A stretch of 64,000 bases of DNA from Paenibacillus sp. XY044 (GCF_002257645.1 NZ_NQMO01000011.1:1-64000); one strand, 5' to 3'; shown: positions 43,013-52,984, numbered from the stretch's first letter. The notes: generated from the sequence alone by a model not told the origin. Numbers and translations: made by a program.

Positions 43013-43031
43013 ATTATCGATTATCGATAAT
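43013..43031. promoter_or_regulatory. Palindromic operator upstream of the GntR gene
   Basis: ATTATCGAT and ATCGATAAT form a perfect 9-1-9 inverted repeat. It lies just upstream of the leader ORF ribosome-binding site and is a good candidate for binding by the GntR protein. Confidence 0.65.
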
Positions 43032-43566
43032 CTGTTTGTATCCCATTATATGGGGACCGGATCGTATCTGACAACGGAGGATTTTGACGAAAAGGGTTTG
43101 TTTTTTTATGATCTTTTCGCGTTTATCGACAAGCGGTTTCCGGACCTCATCCCCTTCCCCGCCAAAAGTCCCTGTTTCAAATGAAACCACCGAATTGTAT
43201 CCGAACAGCTGACCTCTGGCATTATATATGCGCTTCAAGGCCTACCCATTTCGGAATAAATCAGGAAATGAATCGTTCTTCCACTCATTTTTTTCAGAAA
43301 AAATTGCTGGTTTACGAAAAAAAGATATGAAAATATCGGGGATACTTGTCGAAATATAGAATAGGAACTAAAACCGGTCGGAATGCATTTCCCGCTCCAG
43401 TAGGCGCTCCGCTGAAACGGATGAATCCAAGTCAAATCTTTCAACATACATATCGATGGATTTACACGGATCGACGCCCGCCCGAAGCTGCTCTTTCAAG
43501 CGCTGCACCCGTTCAACAGGTGCTTCCGGAACTTTAGACCTATAATGACTGCAGGGGGAATCTCGT
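43032..43566. other. Gene-free AT-rich stretch before the chemoreceptor
   Basis: About 535 bases. A CGAAAAG...CTTTTCG pair near 43088-43127 can form a stem. No gene or clear sigma-D promoter for the chemoreceptor could be recognised. Confidence 0.4.
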
Positions 43567-45570
43567 TTGAACAAGTTGCTCCAAAAAATAACCGGGCTTT
43601 TCAACATTAAAAAGCTCAGAAGCAGACTGATGCTTTTCATCTGTCTCATGCTCATTATCCCGACGATAGTGTTGGCCGTATTCGCCGTGAACAGCGCCAA
43701 AGCACAGCTTCAGGACAAAATGGAAGACACCACGAAATCAAGCGTCATGCTGCTCGACAAGCTGATCAACACGATGGTTGAAATGCAGCTATCCAACGTG
43801 AAGCAGCTCAGCAACCAGATCACGTATGCCGATATCGAAAGCCATTCGGTGCAGACCCGGATTCTGATTGACGATTTTAAAGCGCAGCATCCGGAAATCG
43901 AAATCGTCTCCATCGGCACCGACAACGGGTCCTGGATGAAATCCCCGGATCCCGGCGCTCAAGAGTTTGATCCGCGGACCCGGGCTTGGTACAAGCTCGC
44001 TATGAATAACAAGGGGCAAGCGGTCGTCGACGATCCGGCCGTCTCGGCCACGACGAAAAATTACGCGATCGCCATTTCCAAGACGCTGCCCGACGGCAAA
44101 GGGGTCATCAACATCAGCCTGAGCATCGGGAATATCAATAACATCGTGAAGCAGGTTCACCTCGGCAATGAGGGATATATTTACATGGTGGATCGCAACG
44201 GCCTGCTGATGTCCCACCCGACCGAGAAGGCCGGTTCCAAGTTTACCGGCGACCAGCTCAAAACGATGCAGAGTAAAAATGAAGGGATGCTCTCTTACAC
44301 CAACCCGCTCAATGGCGTTGGCCAGCGAGGCTATTTTATTACCAACGAGCTGACCGGCTTTAAAATCGTCGGCATCCTTCCGGAAAGCGAATATACGAAG
44401 GCGACGATGCCGATCTTCTGGACATCGGCCATCGTTCTTGTGATCGCCGTCATTGCCGCGCTGATCGTTATGTTCTTCATCATCCGCAGCATGACGCGTC
44501 CGATCGAGCAGCTGAATCGTTCGGCGAAGCGCGTGAGCGAGGGATATTTGAACGACCGCGTCATCACGAAGCGAAAGGACGAAATCGGGGACCTGGCGCA
44601 TAACTACAACGCCATGGTCGACTCGCTCCGCCTGATGGTGCTGGACATGTCGGAAACCTCCAGCCAGCTGGCAGCCTCAAGCGAGGAGCTGACCGCCAGC
44701 ACCGAGCAGAACGCGCAGAGCGTCGAATTCGTTTCCAATCTGATGACGGATTCGGCCCAGGAGGCCGACAACCAGGCCATCGCCGCGCAGGAAAGCGCGC
44801 GCACGATGGAGGAGATGGCCAGCGGCATCCAGCGTATTGCTGAGTCGGCCAGTACCATCGTCGATTCGTCGAACCGCACGGAAGAAGACGTACACGCCGG
44901 CAGCCGGAAGGTCCAGCTGGTCAGTGCCCAGATGGATACGATCAAAACATCCACACACGAGTCCGCAGCCCTGATCGAGAAGCTGAACGACCACAGCGCA
45001 AGCATCGCCGCGATGAGCACGGCGATCGCCGAAGTCGCCAAGCAGACCAACCTGCTCTCCCTGAACGCCGCGATCGAAGCGGCGCGGGCCGGCGAGCATG
45101 GACGCGGCTTCGCCGTCGTCGCCGAGGAAGTCCGCAAGCTGGCGGATCAGTCGAATGTCACGGCGGAGGATATCCAGCATACGATCCAGGAGATGACGAC
45201 GCTGATCGCAGACGCGTATAACGTTATGCGTCATAAAGTGCAGTCCGATGTGGATCAGGGGATGGAAGTCACGGCAGAGGCGCTCGAAGCTTTTGCCAAT
45301 ATCGAAAAATCCGCCAAGCAGATTACCGACCAGATTCAGGACATTTCCGCCGTCACCGAGCAGATGTCCGCGAGCAGCGAGGAAGTATCCGCCTCCGTGC
45401 AGGAAGTGGCCAGCATTTCCCGCAACACGGTTGCCTCGTTTGAGCGTGTGAGCGCGGCGAACCAGGAGCAGCTGGCTTCCATGGAGGAAATCTCGTCTTC
45501 GGCGAACAGCCTCTCGAAGATGGCGGTGGACATGCAGGAGAAAATCGACCGTTTCAAGCTGGAGGGCTGA
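43567..45570 (+). CDS. Methyl-accepting chemotaxis protein
   Basis: A 667-residue chemoreceptor. An N-terminal helix (about 20-42) and a second one near 283-305 enclose a double-Cache sensor with DPRTRAWYKLA, which often binds amino acids or carboxylates. A HAMP domain and the cytoplasmic signalling coiled coil follow, with its tip NLLSLNAAIEAARAGEHGRG. The TTG at 43567 is preceded by AGGGGGA. It is monocistronic and closed by a strong terminator. Its ligand may relate to the adjacent sugar-acid locus, but nothing shows this. Confidence 0.92.
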   Translation: MNKLLQKITGLFNIKKLRSRLMLFICLMLIIPTIVLAVFAVNSAKAQLQDKMEDTTKSSVMLLDKLINTMVEMQLSNVKQLSNQITYADIESHSVQTRILIDDFKAQHPEIEIVSIGTDNGSWMKSPDPGAQEFDPRTRAWYKLAMNNKGQAVVDDPAVSATTKNYAIAISKTLPDGKGVINISLSIGNINNIVKQVHLGNEGYIYMVDRNGLLMSHPTEKAGSKFTGDQLKTMQSKNEGMLSYTNPLNGVGQRGYFITNELTGFKIVGILPESEYTKATMPIFWTSAIVLVIAVIAALIVMFFIIRSMTRPIEQLNRSAKRVSEGYLNDRVITKRKDEIGDLAHNYNAMVDSLRLMVLDMSETSSQLAASSEELTASTEQNAQSVEFVSNLMTDSAQEADNQAIAAQESARTMEEMASGIQRIAESASTIVDSSNRTEEDVHAGSRKVQLVSAQMDTIKTSTHESAALIEKLNDHSASIAAMSTAIAEVAKQTNLLSLNAAIEAARAGEHGRGFAVVAEEVRKLADQSNVTAEDIQHTIQEMTTLIADAYNVMRHKVQSDVDQGMEVTAEALEAFANIEKSAKQITDQIQDISAVTEQMSASSEEVSASVQEVASISRNTVASFERVSAANQEQLASMEEISSSANSLSKMAVDMQEKIDRFKLEG

Positions 45571-45612
45571 TTGAGGCAGACAGCCCTTCCGTCCCCGGGG
45601 TCTAAGGAATGC

Positions 45613-45657
45613 TAAAAAGCGTACCGCACGGTTTAAGTCCGTGCGGTACGCTTTTTT
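45613..45657 (+). terminator. Terminator after the chemoreceptor gene
   Basis: AAAAAGCGTACCGCACGG pairs with CCGTGCGGTACGCTTTTT, a near-perfect 18-bp hairpin with a T-run. Confidence 0.9.
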
Positions 45658-46011
45658 CGTGGTTACAGGGACGATTCACCACAGTTGTCACCGGGGAGGC
45701 CGATCGAGACCATTCAGGCGGGCGGGAATGTTACCCAGGAAGCCATTGATCTTCCCCCACGGGGTAAGTGCAAAAGTACAGCTATTTAGCTATTAGTCGC
45801 CAGTTCCATCGGAAATAAGTGCATATTTGCAGCTATTTCGAGAGACCATTCCGGGGATCACCCACAGATCCAATCCAAGGAATTCTCTCGATCGCTCATC
45901 GTGCCCCCCTAGGATCACTCCGTTTGCACTCCAGCACGAAGGCACTCCGGCACTCCAGCAATCCGGCACCCCAAGGCACTTCCCAGCTACGATTCAAAAA
46001 TCTCCTCCCGC
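45658..46011. repeat. Intergenic repeat region
   Basis: About 350 bases without a gene. Two imperfect copies of the motif AAGTGCA...GCAGCTATTT lie at 45766-45788 and 45817-45838. A run of degenerate GCACTCCAGC units lies at 45927-45975. Such motifs look like dispersed intergenic repeats of Paenibacillus. Confidence 0.4.
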
Positions 46012-47115
46012 TTAACGACCTAATCGGCGGCTCAGCACATGGTGCGGATTCTGCAGGAACGGGCTGCGCGTATTTTTGAGCGTTTCGATCCGCTCGAGCG
46101 CAAGCCGGTCCGCGGCGGCATACGTCGGGATGCCCGCTTCCCTGGAGATGTCGAAGATACGGGAGATACAGCTATAAATCCCGCTGATCTGCTTCCAGGC
46201 ACGGTCCTTGTTATAGCCGTTCAGCTCGTCGGCGATATTGATGACGCCGCCGGCGTTAATGACGTAATCCGGCGCGTATACGATGCCCAGCTCGTGAATC
46301 AGATCCCCGTGCCGGGCTTCCTTCAGCTGGTTGTTGGCCGAGCCGGCAATGACCTTTGCCTTCAGCTTCGGAATGCTCTCATCATTGATGATGGCGCCAA
46401 GCGCACAGGGGGAGAAAATATCGCATTCGACGCCGACGATATCCCCTGGCGACACCGCTGTGGCGTTATACTTCTCCACCGCACGGCTGACAGCTTCCTC
46501 GTTGATATCGGTCACGATCAGCCGAGCTCCCTCCTGATGCAAATACTCGCACAGGTGGAATGCCACGTTGCCGACGCCTTGCACCGCAATCGTCCGTCCT
46601 TCCAGCGAGTCGGAGCCGAAGGCTTCCTTGGCGGCGGCCTTCATTCCTTGATACACGCCAAAGGCCGTCGCCGGTGACGGATTGCCGGACGAGCCGTAGG
46701 TCGGGGAAATCCCGGTCACAAAGTCCGTCTCCTGATGAATGATATCCATGTCGGCCACCGTGGTGCCAACGTCCTCTGCCGTAATATAGCGGCCGTTCAA
46801 TCCTTGTATGTATCTTCCGAAGGCCCGGAACATCGCTTCGTTCTTGTCCTTTTTCGGATCGCCGATGATGACAGTCTTGCCTCCGCCCAGGTTCAGGCCT
46901 GAAATGGCGTTTTTATAGGTCATGCCTTTGGCTAGGCGCAATGCGTCTTCGATCGCGGCTTCCTCGGAAGCGTAGGTCCACATCCGGGTCCCACCCAATG
47001 CCGGCCCAAGTGTCGTATCGTGAATCGCAATGATCGCTTTGAGTCCGGACGACTTGTCCTGACAAAAAAGCAGCTGCTCATAATCGTGCTGTTCCATTGC
47101 GCTAAACAGTTCCAT
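46012..47115 (-). CDS. Leucine dehydrogenase (Glu/Leu/Phe/Val dehydrogenase family)
   Basis: A 367-residue enzyme for reversible deamination of branched-chain amino acids with NAD. The catalytic Lys is in RLAKGMTYKNAISGLNLGGGK and the Rossmann motif is VQGVGNVAFHL. It has the shorter length of leucine rather than glutamate dehydrogenases. The ATG at 47115 follows GGAGGGA; the longer frame to 47142 overlaps this site. It is monocistronic. Confidence 0.9.
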   Translation of the reverse strand: MELFSAMEQHDYEQLLFCQDKSSGLKAIIAIHDTTLGPALGGTRMWTYASEEAAIEDALRLAKGMTYKNAISGLNLGGGKTVIIGDPKKDKNEAMFRAFGRYIQGLNGRYITAEDVGTTVADMDIIHQETDFVTGISPTYGSSGNPSPATAFGVYQGMKAAAKEAFGSDSLEGRTIAVQGVGNVAFHLCEYLHQEGARLIVTDINEEAVSRAVEKYNATAVSPGDIVGVECDIFSPCALGAIINDESIPKLKAKVIAGSANNQLKEARHGDLIHELGIVYAPDYVINAGGVINIADELNGYNKDRAWKQISGIYSCISRIFDISREAGIPTYAAADRLALERIETLKNTRSPFLQNPHHVLSRRLGR

Positions 47116-47265
47116 ATCGGTGTTCCCTCCATTGTGATTCATGCCTCATGCTGCTCACGCTTATAAGCGTAACAGGATCATTATAGTAATGATTTGACTT
47201 GAAAGTAAAGTTTTCACCGGTGTTAACCGACTTTTCGGGCTTGACCCGATCAGGCGTTTATGACA

Positions 47266-47296
47266 ACAAAAAAGACGGCTAACGCCGTCTTAAAAA
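47266..47296 (-). terminator. Terminator of the GH3 gene
   Basis: AAGACGGC/GCCGTCTT forms a short stem with a TTTTTTG run on the minus strand, five bases past the GH3 stop. Confidence 0.7.
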
Positions 47297-47300
47297 TGCT

Positions 47301-49031
47301 CTATCCCTGCTTTGGGGCTTCCGTCTGCAATCCCCAACCTGCGGGGTACGATGCACCGAGCGATACCGGCAGGCGCCCTTTGAAAGGAACAGCACCGGCG
47401 ATCGCCTTGGCCGTACTTACAAGCGCGAGCGGCCGGCTCTCATAAGCCGCAACCAGCGCAGACGCTTCCGGAAAGCACATGAGGTCGTACGGATTACGCA
47501 GAGCGGCCACCAGGACCGGTTTGCCAAGTGCGAGTAAATCCTGGACCAACTTGATCTGCGCCGGGTCAAACTGCGCATTGTATGTGCCGACAACGATCTG
47601 CCTCACCTCTTCGCCTCCGGCTTCCTCCACAAGACGGCCCGCCTGGTCCGCCACTTCGGTCAGCGTCACCGGACGGTCACTCACGTCAACTCCCTGCGCG
47701 GCCAAGGCGCTGCCCAAGCTTTCCGTCCTCGCGATCACTTCGTCGGCAATCGTCAGCGCGGCAGCTGCGACCGAGATGACCAGCGTTCGCTGCCGTTTCA
47801 GCGGCAGGACGCCATCCCTTGCTTGTACCAGCGTGATGCTTGCCTCGCTGATCCGGCGGGCCAGGTCCATATGCACTTCGTTTCCGGGAAGCTTGTCCTG
47901 CAGTCCCGGCGCATCCTGTTTGTCATCATGGACCCGGGCCGCCTGCCCGTCCTGCTCCTGCTGCTGCTGCGCTGCCTCAAGCTCAGCCGTGCTCCCGAGC
48001 AGTCCGCGCTTCGCCTTCAGCGCAAGCAGCCTGCGCACGGAGGCGTTAATCCGGCTCTCCGCGATCCGGCCGGAGCGGACCGCCTGTTCCAGCGCCTCCA
48101 TCGCCTCTACCTGAAGCTGCGGGGTCTGACTGATCAGGACGGTGTCCGCTCCCGCTTCAACCGCCATGACCGCGGCCTTGACGGTACCGTAATGCTCGGC
48201 AATCGCCTTCATTTCCATGCAGTCGGTCATGACGACGCCGTCGTAGCCGAGCTCTTCGCGCAGCAGGCCGGTCAGCACGGCATGCGACAGCGTCACTGGC
48301 AGCTTAGACGGCTCAAGTGCCGGGAAATATATATGCGCCGACATCACTGCATCAATGCCTTCGGCGATCGCCTTTTTGAACGGGACAAGCTCGACCTCAT
48401 CCATCCGCTTCCGCTCGTGGGTAATCGTCGGCAGGTCCAGATGGGAGTCCACCGCGGTATCCCCGTGCCCCGGAAAATGCTTGGCCGTGGCCGCGACACC
48501 CACGTCCTGCAGGCCGCGGAACGCAAGCGTTCCGTACGCCGCCACCGCCTCTGGGGACTCTCCATAGGAACGGACGCCGATGACCGGATTCAGCGGATTA
48601 TTGTTTACGTCGAGCACCGGCGCGAAGTTCAGGTTGATGCCGAGGGAGCGCAGCTCCTCCCCGCTGACGCGCGCGGACTCGTACACCCAATCCGCCGAGC
48701 CCGCGGCGGCCAGTGCCATATTTCCCGGCATCAGAGCGACGCCTTCCGTAATGCGGGCGACCATGCCGCCTTCCTGGTCAATGGAAATCCATAAGGGAAG
48801 CGTCCCCGACGCCGCGGCCGCCTGCTGCAGGTCACGGCTAAGCCTGCCCACCTGCTCCGTCGTCTTCACATTGCGGGCAAAATAAATGAGGCCGCCGATC
48901 TGATGCGTGCCGATAAACTGCCGCAGCTCATCGCTGATTTCCGTCCCCCAAAAGCCGCAGACGAACATCTGCCCGATTTTTTGCCGCAGGCTCATGCCCT
49001 TGATCAGCTGATCGATATACCCCTGATTCAT
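47301..49031 (-). CDS. Beta-N-acetylhexosaminidase, glycoside hydrolase family 3 (NagZ-like)
   Basis: A 576-residue GH3 enzyme that removes beta-N-acetylglucosamine, likely in muropeptide recycling. KHFPGHGDTAVDSH (184-197) carries the His/Asp acid-base dyad, and the nucleophile Asp270 lies in VVMTDCMEM. Residues beyond 370 form the second alpha/beta domain. There is no signal peptide. The low-complexity stretch EAAQQQQEQDGQAA near residue 355 is an odd linker. The ATG follows AGGGGGATATTACG. Confidence 0.9.
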   Translation of the reverse strand: MNQGYIDQLIKGMSLRQKIGQMFVCGFWGTEISDELRQFIGTHQIGGLIYFARNVKTTEQVGRLSRDLQQAAAASGTLPLWISIDQEGGMVARITEGVALMPGNMALAAAGSADWVYESARVSGEELRSLGINLNFAPVLDVNNNPLNPVIGVRSYGESPEAVAAYGTLAFRGLQDVGVAATAKHFPGHGDTAVDSHLDLPTITHERKRMDEVELVPFKKAIAEGIDAVMSAHIYFPALEPSKLPVTLSHAVLTGLLREELGYDGVVMTDCMEMKAIAEHYGTVKAAVMAVEAGADTVLISQTPQLQVEAMEALEQAVRSGRIAESRINASVRRLLALKAKRGLLGSTAELEAAQQQQEQDGQAARVHDDKQDAPGLQDKLPGNEVHMDLARRISEASITLVQARDGVLPLKRQRTLVISVAAAALTIADEVIARTESLGSALAAQGVDVSDRPVTLTEVADQAGRLVEEAGGEEVRQIVVGTYNAQFDPAQIKLVQDLLALGKPVLVAALRNPYDLMCFPEASALVAAYESRPLALVSTAKAIAGAVPFKGRLPVSLGASYPAGWGLQTEAPKQG

Positions 49032-49127
49032 CGTAATATCCCCCTAGCCCATATGCTGTTTATCGATCCCGATATGATTCCTCAATTTCAATCATGTCAA
49101 TTCCGATTCACCTTGTAATTCCGTCGC

Positions 49128-50495
49128 CTATTCCGGCCGGTGCTGCAGCCGCTCATGCAGAAAATCGACGATATGGACAGCCTTCATGCTGCCGCTGAGG
49201 CCTTCCTTCTCAATGCCGTGCTTCATCTGGAGCAGGCAGCCGGGATTGCTGGTCAGCAGATACTGGGCCTGCGTCGCTTCCACGTGCTCCATCTTATGAT
49301 CCAGAATGCTGCCGGCCATTTCCGGCTGCGTCACGTTGTAGATACCCGCCGAGCCGCAGCAGCGATCGGCGTTCTTCATTTCGATAAATTCGGCGCCGTC
49401 CACTTGACGCATCAATACGCGCGGGGCGTCCGACGATTTCATTACGTTGCGCAGATGGCAGGAATCCTGATAGGTGATTTTCACCTTCGGGTCCCCTTCC
49501 GGAGCAAGGCCTGCCGAAGAGGCGCCGAAGTTTAAGCTTCGGCCCGCGCGAACGAGCAGCTCACTGATGTCGACGACGCGCCCGGCGAACCAGGCGGCAT
49601 CATCCCGCCACTGCGGATCTTCATGCAGCAGATGGTCGTATTCGGTCAGGATCGCCCCGCAGCCGCCCGCATTAGAGACGATGTAATCCACATTCGCATC
49701 TTTGAAAGTACGAATGTTGCTGCGGGCGAGCTCCCGTGCTCCTTCCGCCTCGCCGCTGTGCGCATGCAGGGCGCCGCAGCAGTTCTGCGCAGCCGGAATG
49801 ACGACGTCGAAGCCGGCTGCGGTAAGCAGGTCCACGGTATGAATGTTCGTGTCCGTGAACAGCACATCCATAATGCAGCCTCTAAAAAGCGCTGCGGTCG
49901 CGATTTTCTCGCCTTTTGCCGGGTGATACGCGCCGATCTTCTCCAGCACGCCCTTGCCGGAAGCTTCAGGCAAAATTTTCTCCATATCGCTGATATGCTT
50001 CGGAAACAGCTTCATGATGCCGGTGGATCGCGCTACCTTCCGCAGCCCCGACTTCTGGTACAGCTCGAGACCTCGGCCCACGAGCTTCATCCGCTTCTGA
50101 TGCGGAAATACCGTTTTGAACGCCGCATGACGGGCAGCCTTCACCAGCGGTTTATGCTGCTTGTGATCCTCGATGGCGTCCCTGGCCTGTTCGATGAGCT
50201 GCCCGTATTTGACGCCCGCCGGACATGCCGGCTCGCAGGCCCGGCAGCCCAGGCAGTGGTTCATCTGCTCTTCGAACGCCCCATCCGGCTCCATGATGCC
50301 GTCGGCGACGGCCTTCATCAGGGCGATCCGGCCCCGCGGCGACTCGGCCTCGATGCCTGTCTCGGCAAAGGTCGGACACGCCGGCAGGCAGAAGCCGCAT
50401 CGCATGCAGTTGGTCAGCTGGTCTTCATCGAGGCGCAGCCGGAGCGTCTCGGCGAGCGGGTTCGCCCGCTCCTTCACATTCAACGCATTACCCAC
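49128..50495 (-). CDS. glcF: Glycolate oxidase iron-sulfur subunit GlcF
   Basis: A 455-residue protein with two 4Fe-4S ferredoxin motifs (CMRCGFCLPACPTF and CLGCRACEPACPAG) and two cysteine-rich CCG domains (NCCGALHAHSG and RCCGSAGIYN). It passes electrons from the flavin subunit GlcD toward the membrane quinone pool. The GTG at 50495 overlaps the end of glcD by eight bases, so the two are coupled. Confidence 0.93.
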   Translation of the reverse strand: MGNALNVKERANPLAETLRLRLDEDQLTNCMRCGFCLPACPTFAETGIEAESPRGRIALMKAVADGIMEPDGAFEEQMNHCLGCRACEPACPAGVKYGQLIEQARDAIEDHKQHKPLVKAARHAAFKTVFPHQKRMKLVGRGLELYQKSGLRKVARSTGIMKLFPKHISDMEKILPEASGKGVLEKIGAYHPAKGEKIATAALFRGCIMDVLFTDTNIHTVDLLTAAGFDVVIPAAQNCCGALHAHSGEAEGARELARSNIRTFKDANVDYIVSNAGGCGAILTEYDHLLHEDPQWRDDAAWFAGRVVDISELLVRAGRSLNFGASSAGLAPEGDPKVKITYQDSCHLRNVMKSSDAPRVLMRQVDGAEFIEMKNADRCCGSAGIYNVTQPEMAGSILDHKMEHVEATQAQYLLTSNPGCLLQMKHGIEKEGLSGSMKAVHIVDFLHERLQHRPE

Positions 50496-51903
50496 GATCG
50501 ATCACCACCCGTTTTCTCGTTTCCTTCGCGAACATTTTCCCCGGATTCAGCAGGTTATACGGATCAAAGGACTGCTTGATCGCCTTCATGACCCCCATCC
50601 CGGCTGCCCCGACTTTCCATTCGAGGAACGGCGATTTGACCAATCCGACCCCATGCTCGCCGGTAATCGTTCCCCCGAGCCGGATCGCCGCCTCGAAGAT
50701 TTCCTCGAACGCTTCGTCCACCCGGTGAATTTCCTCCTGGTTGCGCGCATCGGTGGTTGCCGTTGGATGAAGGTTGCCGTCTCCCGCATGGCCGAAAGTG
50801 CAGATTTGAACGTCATATTTCTTCGCAATGCGGTTGATTTCGAGCACCATGTCCGCAATCTTGGAACGCGGCACCGTCGCGTCCTCGAGAATCGTCGTCG
50901 GCTTCAGCCGTGCCAGCGCGGTAAAAGCGCTGCGCCGGGCGGTCAGCAGCTTCTCAGCCTCTTCCGCGCTCGCCGCGATGCTCACCTGGTCAGCCTGCTC
51001 GCTGCGGCAGATGTCGGTGATGAGCGCGATATCCCGCTCCACGGTTTCCATGTCGCCGTCCTGCTCGATCAGCAGGATCGCTTCCATGTCGAGCGGCAGC
51101 CCCAGCTGCGCATAATCGTCCACGACCCGGATCGTGGAGCGGTCGAGAATTTCCAGGGTAGCCGGAATGATCCGGTTCTCGATGATTTTGGATACCGTAC
51201 GGGCCGCGCCGTACAAATCCTTGTACATCGCAAGCATCGTCTTCTTGTACTTCGGCGGCGGAATCAGCTTCAGCGTCGCCTCCGTGATGATCGCCAGCGT
51301 GCCTTCCGATCCGACCAGCAGCTTCGTCAGATCGTAACCGGCGACATCCTTCATCAGCTTGCCGCCGGTTCGAATGATGTCGCCGTTTGCCAGGACGGCC
51401 TCCAGCCCGATCACGTAATCCTTGGTCGTTCCGTATTTCAGCCCGCGCAGGCCGCCCGAGCATTCGGCGATGTTGCCGCCGAGGGTCGAAATTGACATGC
51501 TGCTCGGATCCGGCGGATAGAACAGTCCAAGCCCCTCTACATGCGTAATGAACTGTTTCGTATTCAGGCCCGGCTGAACGATCGCCGTCAAGTTTTCCAT
51601 GTCGATTTCAAGGATCCGGTTCATCCGGTGCATCACCATGACGACGCCGCCTTGGACGGGCACCGTACCACCGCACAGGTTCGTTCCCGAACCCCGGCCG
51701 ACGACCGGAATCTTGTGGCGGCTCAGCACCTTCATCACTTCGGAGACCTGGCCGGTATTTTCAGGGTACACGACCGCATCCGGCAGCGACTGCAGCATCG
51801 GCGTGCCGTCATACGAATGCGTAACCAGCGACTGGGGATCATCCTTTACATAAGAGCTGCCCAAAATGGCAATAAGCTCGCGTTTTACGTCTTCCTGCAA
51901 CAA
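50488..51903 (-). CDS. glcD: Glycolate oxidase FAD subunit GlcD
   Basis: A 471-residue FAD-linked oxidase of the GlcD/D-lactate dehydrogenase family, which oxidises glycolate or D-lactate. The FAD-binding motif GRGSGTNLCGGTVP and the late GEHGVGLVKSPFLEW are conserved. The TTG at 51903 is preferred because AAAGGAG lies eight bases upstream; the GTG at 51912 overlaps that site. It heads an operon with glcF and is divergent from a GntR regulator. Confidence 0.92.
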   Translation of the reverse strand: MLQEDVKRELIAILGSSYVKDDPQSLVTHSYDGTPMLQSLPDAVVYPENTGQVSEVMKVLSRHKIPVVGRGSGTNLCGGTVPVQGGVVMVMHRMNRILEIDMENLTAIVQPGLNTKQFITHVEGLGLFYPPDPSSMSISTLGGNIAECSGGLRGLKYGTTKDYVIGLEAVLANGDIIRTGGKLMKDVAGYDLTKLLVGSEGTLAIITEATLKLIPPPKYKKTMLAMYKDLYGAARTVSKIIENRIIPATLEILDRSTIRVVDDYAQLGLPLDMEAILLIEQDGDMETVERDIALITDICRSEQADQVSIAASAEEAEKLLTARRSAFTALARLKPTTILEDATVPRSKIADMVLEINRIAKKYDVQICTFGHAGDGNLHPTATTDARNQEEIHRVDEAFEEIFEAAIRLGGTITGEHGVGLVKSPFLEWKVGAAGMGVMKAIKQSFDPYNLLNPGKMFAKETRKRVVIDRG

Positions 51904-52255
51904 GGAAAACACTCCTTTACATTCCAGAATGCGATATAAGTGCGAATAAATTAGTCAGGTCATCTGATGACTTTTATTGTGATCAAGTATACACTAAAAT
52001 AAATGAATCCATATAGATTGAATTAAAGAAAGTCACATTTTTGACACAATTATTCCCCCTAGATCAAGGAATGACAAGTAAAAACTTTAATTCATTCTAT
52101 CTAGATAGAATGAATTAAAGAAATGAATGTTATAGGGCCGTATTGGGCCGTTATAACAGGAAGTTCAATGAAAAACTTTAGTTCAATCTATCTAAATAGA
52201 GAGAATGACAAAAATTGATGATTGGTAATCAGTAGAACGGAGGGACCCTAGAACG
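51904..52255. promoter_or_regulatory. Divergent glcD/GntR control region with repeated operators
   Basis: The region holds a perfect 36-base palindrome at 52085-52120, whose half is CTTTAATTCATTCTATCT. Two related half-sites match it at 16 of 18 positions, at 52011-52028 (right half) and 52176-52193 (left half). A further GTCATC-1-GATGAC repeat lies at 51959-51971. These are probable binding sites for the GntR protein encoded at 52256. Confidence 0.75.
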
Positions 52256-52984
52256 ATGAATCCGCAGCGGCCGTTGAAACAATACGAGTGGGTCATGAAT
52301 GATTTGAAGCGGCAGATGGACGAGGGCTCGCTTCAGCCGGGAGACCGGCTCTCCTCGGTCGTGGACCTGGCGCTCCAGTACAATGTGGGCAGATCGACCA
52401 TCCGAGAGGCGCTCAGCGCCCTGAAAGCGATGGGGCTGCTGAATATCCGCCAAGGCGGAGGCACGTTCGTGCGCACCCCGCCCGCCGATGCGCCGCCGGT
52501 TCATCCGGGACAGCTGTATGCCGACCTGTGGGAAGGACGCGCGGCTTCGCTGCGCCATCTGCTTGAGGTCCGGCGCGTGCTGGAGACCGGCTGTGCCGCC
52601 GTTGCCGCAACGAACCGCAGCCAAGCGGATCTGACGGTCTTCGAGGAAATCCTGCGCGAGATGGAGAACGCCGCGGATGAGCAGGTCAGCGAGCAGGCGG
52701 ACGTGAAATTCCACCAGCAAATCGCCGCAGCCACGCACAATCCGCTGCTGCTCGATTTAATGGAATCGTTATCGAACAAGCTGCATGAAAATATGAAGGA
52801 TATGCGCGCCTTGTGGTTTTATGCCGAGCGCTCCTCTGCCGAGCGGCTGCTGCAGGAGCATGCGTCCATATATAAGGCGATCCGGACCCAGGATGCCAAG
52901 GAGGCGCTGGCCCGGATGGAGGCCCATATCTCCAAAGTCGAGCAGGTGCTGAATGAAAAAGGCGCGGGCGATCAGCCGCTCTGA
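52256..52984 (+). CDS. GntR-family (FadR/FCD) regulator of the glycolate operon
   Basis: A 242-residue regulator with a winged helix (VVDLALQYNVGRSTIREALSALKAMGLL...RQGGGTFVR) and a helical FCD domain that keeps an Asp and His pair (ADVKFHQQIA). Close relatives sense lactate, glycolate or pyruvate. The ATG follows GGAGGGACC. Its divergent position and the repeated palindromes suggest that it controls glcDF. Confidence 0.9.
   Translation: MNPQRPLKQYEWVMNDLKRQMDEGSLQPGDRLSSVVDLALQYNVGRSTIREALSALKAMGLLNIRQGGGTFVRTPPADAPPVHPGQLYADLWEGRAASLRHLLEVRRVLETGCAAVAATNRSQADLTVFEEILREMENAADEQVSEQADVKFHQQIAAATHNPLLLDLMESLSNKLHENMKDMRALWFYAERSSAERLLQEHASIYKAIRTQDAKEALARMEAHISKVEQVLNEKGAGDQPL

Noticed and set aside
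45927..45975. CRISPR array in the repeat-rich gap after the chemoreceptor
   Set aside because: The repeated units are short, degenerate and without regular spacers, and no cas genes are present.
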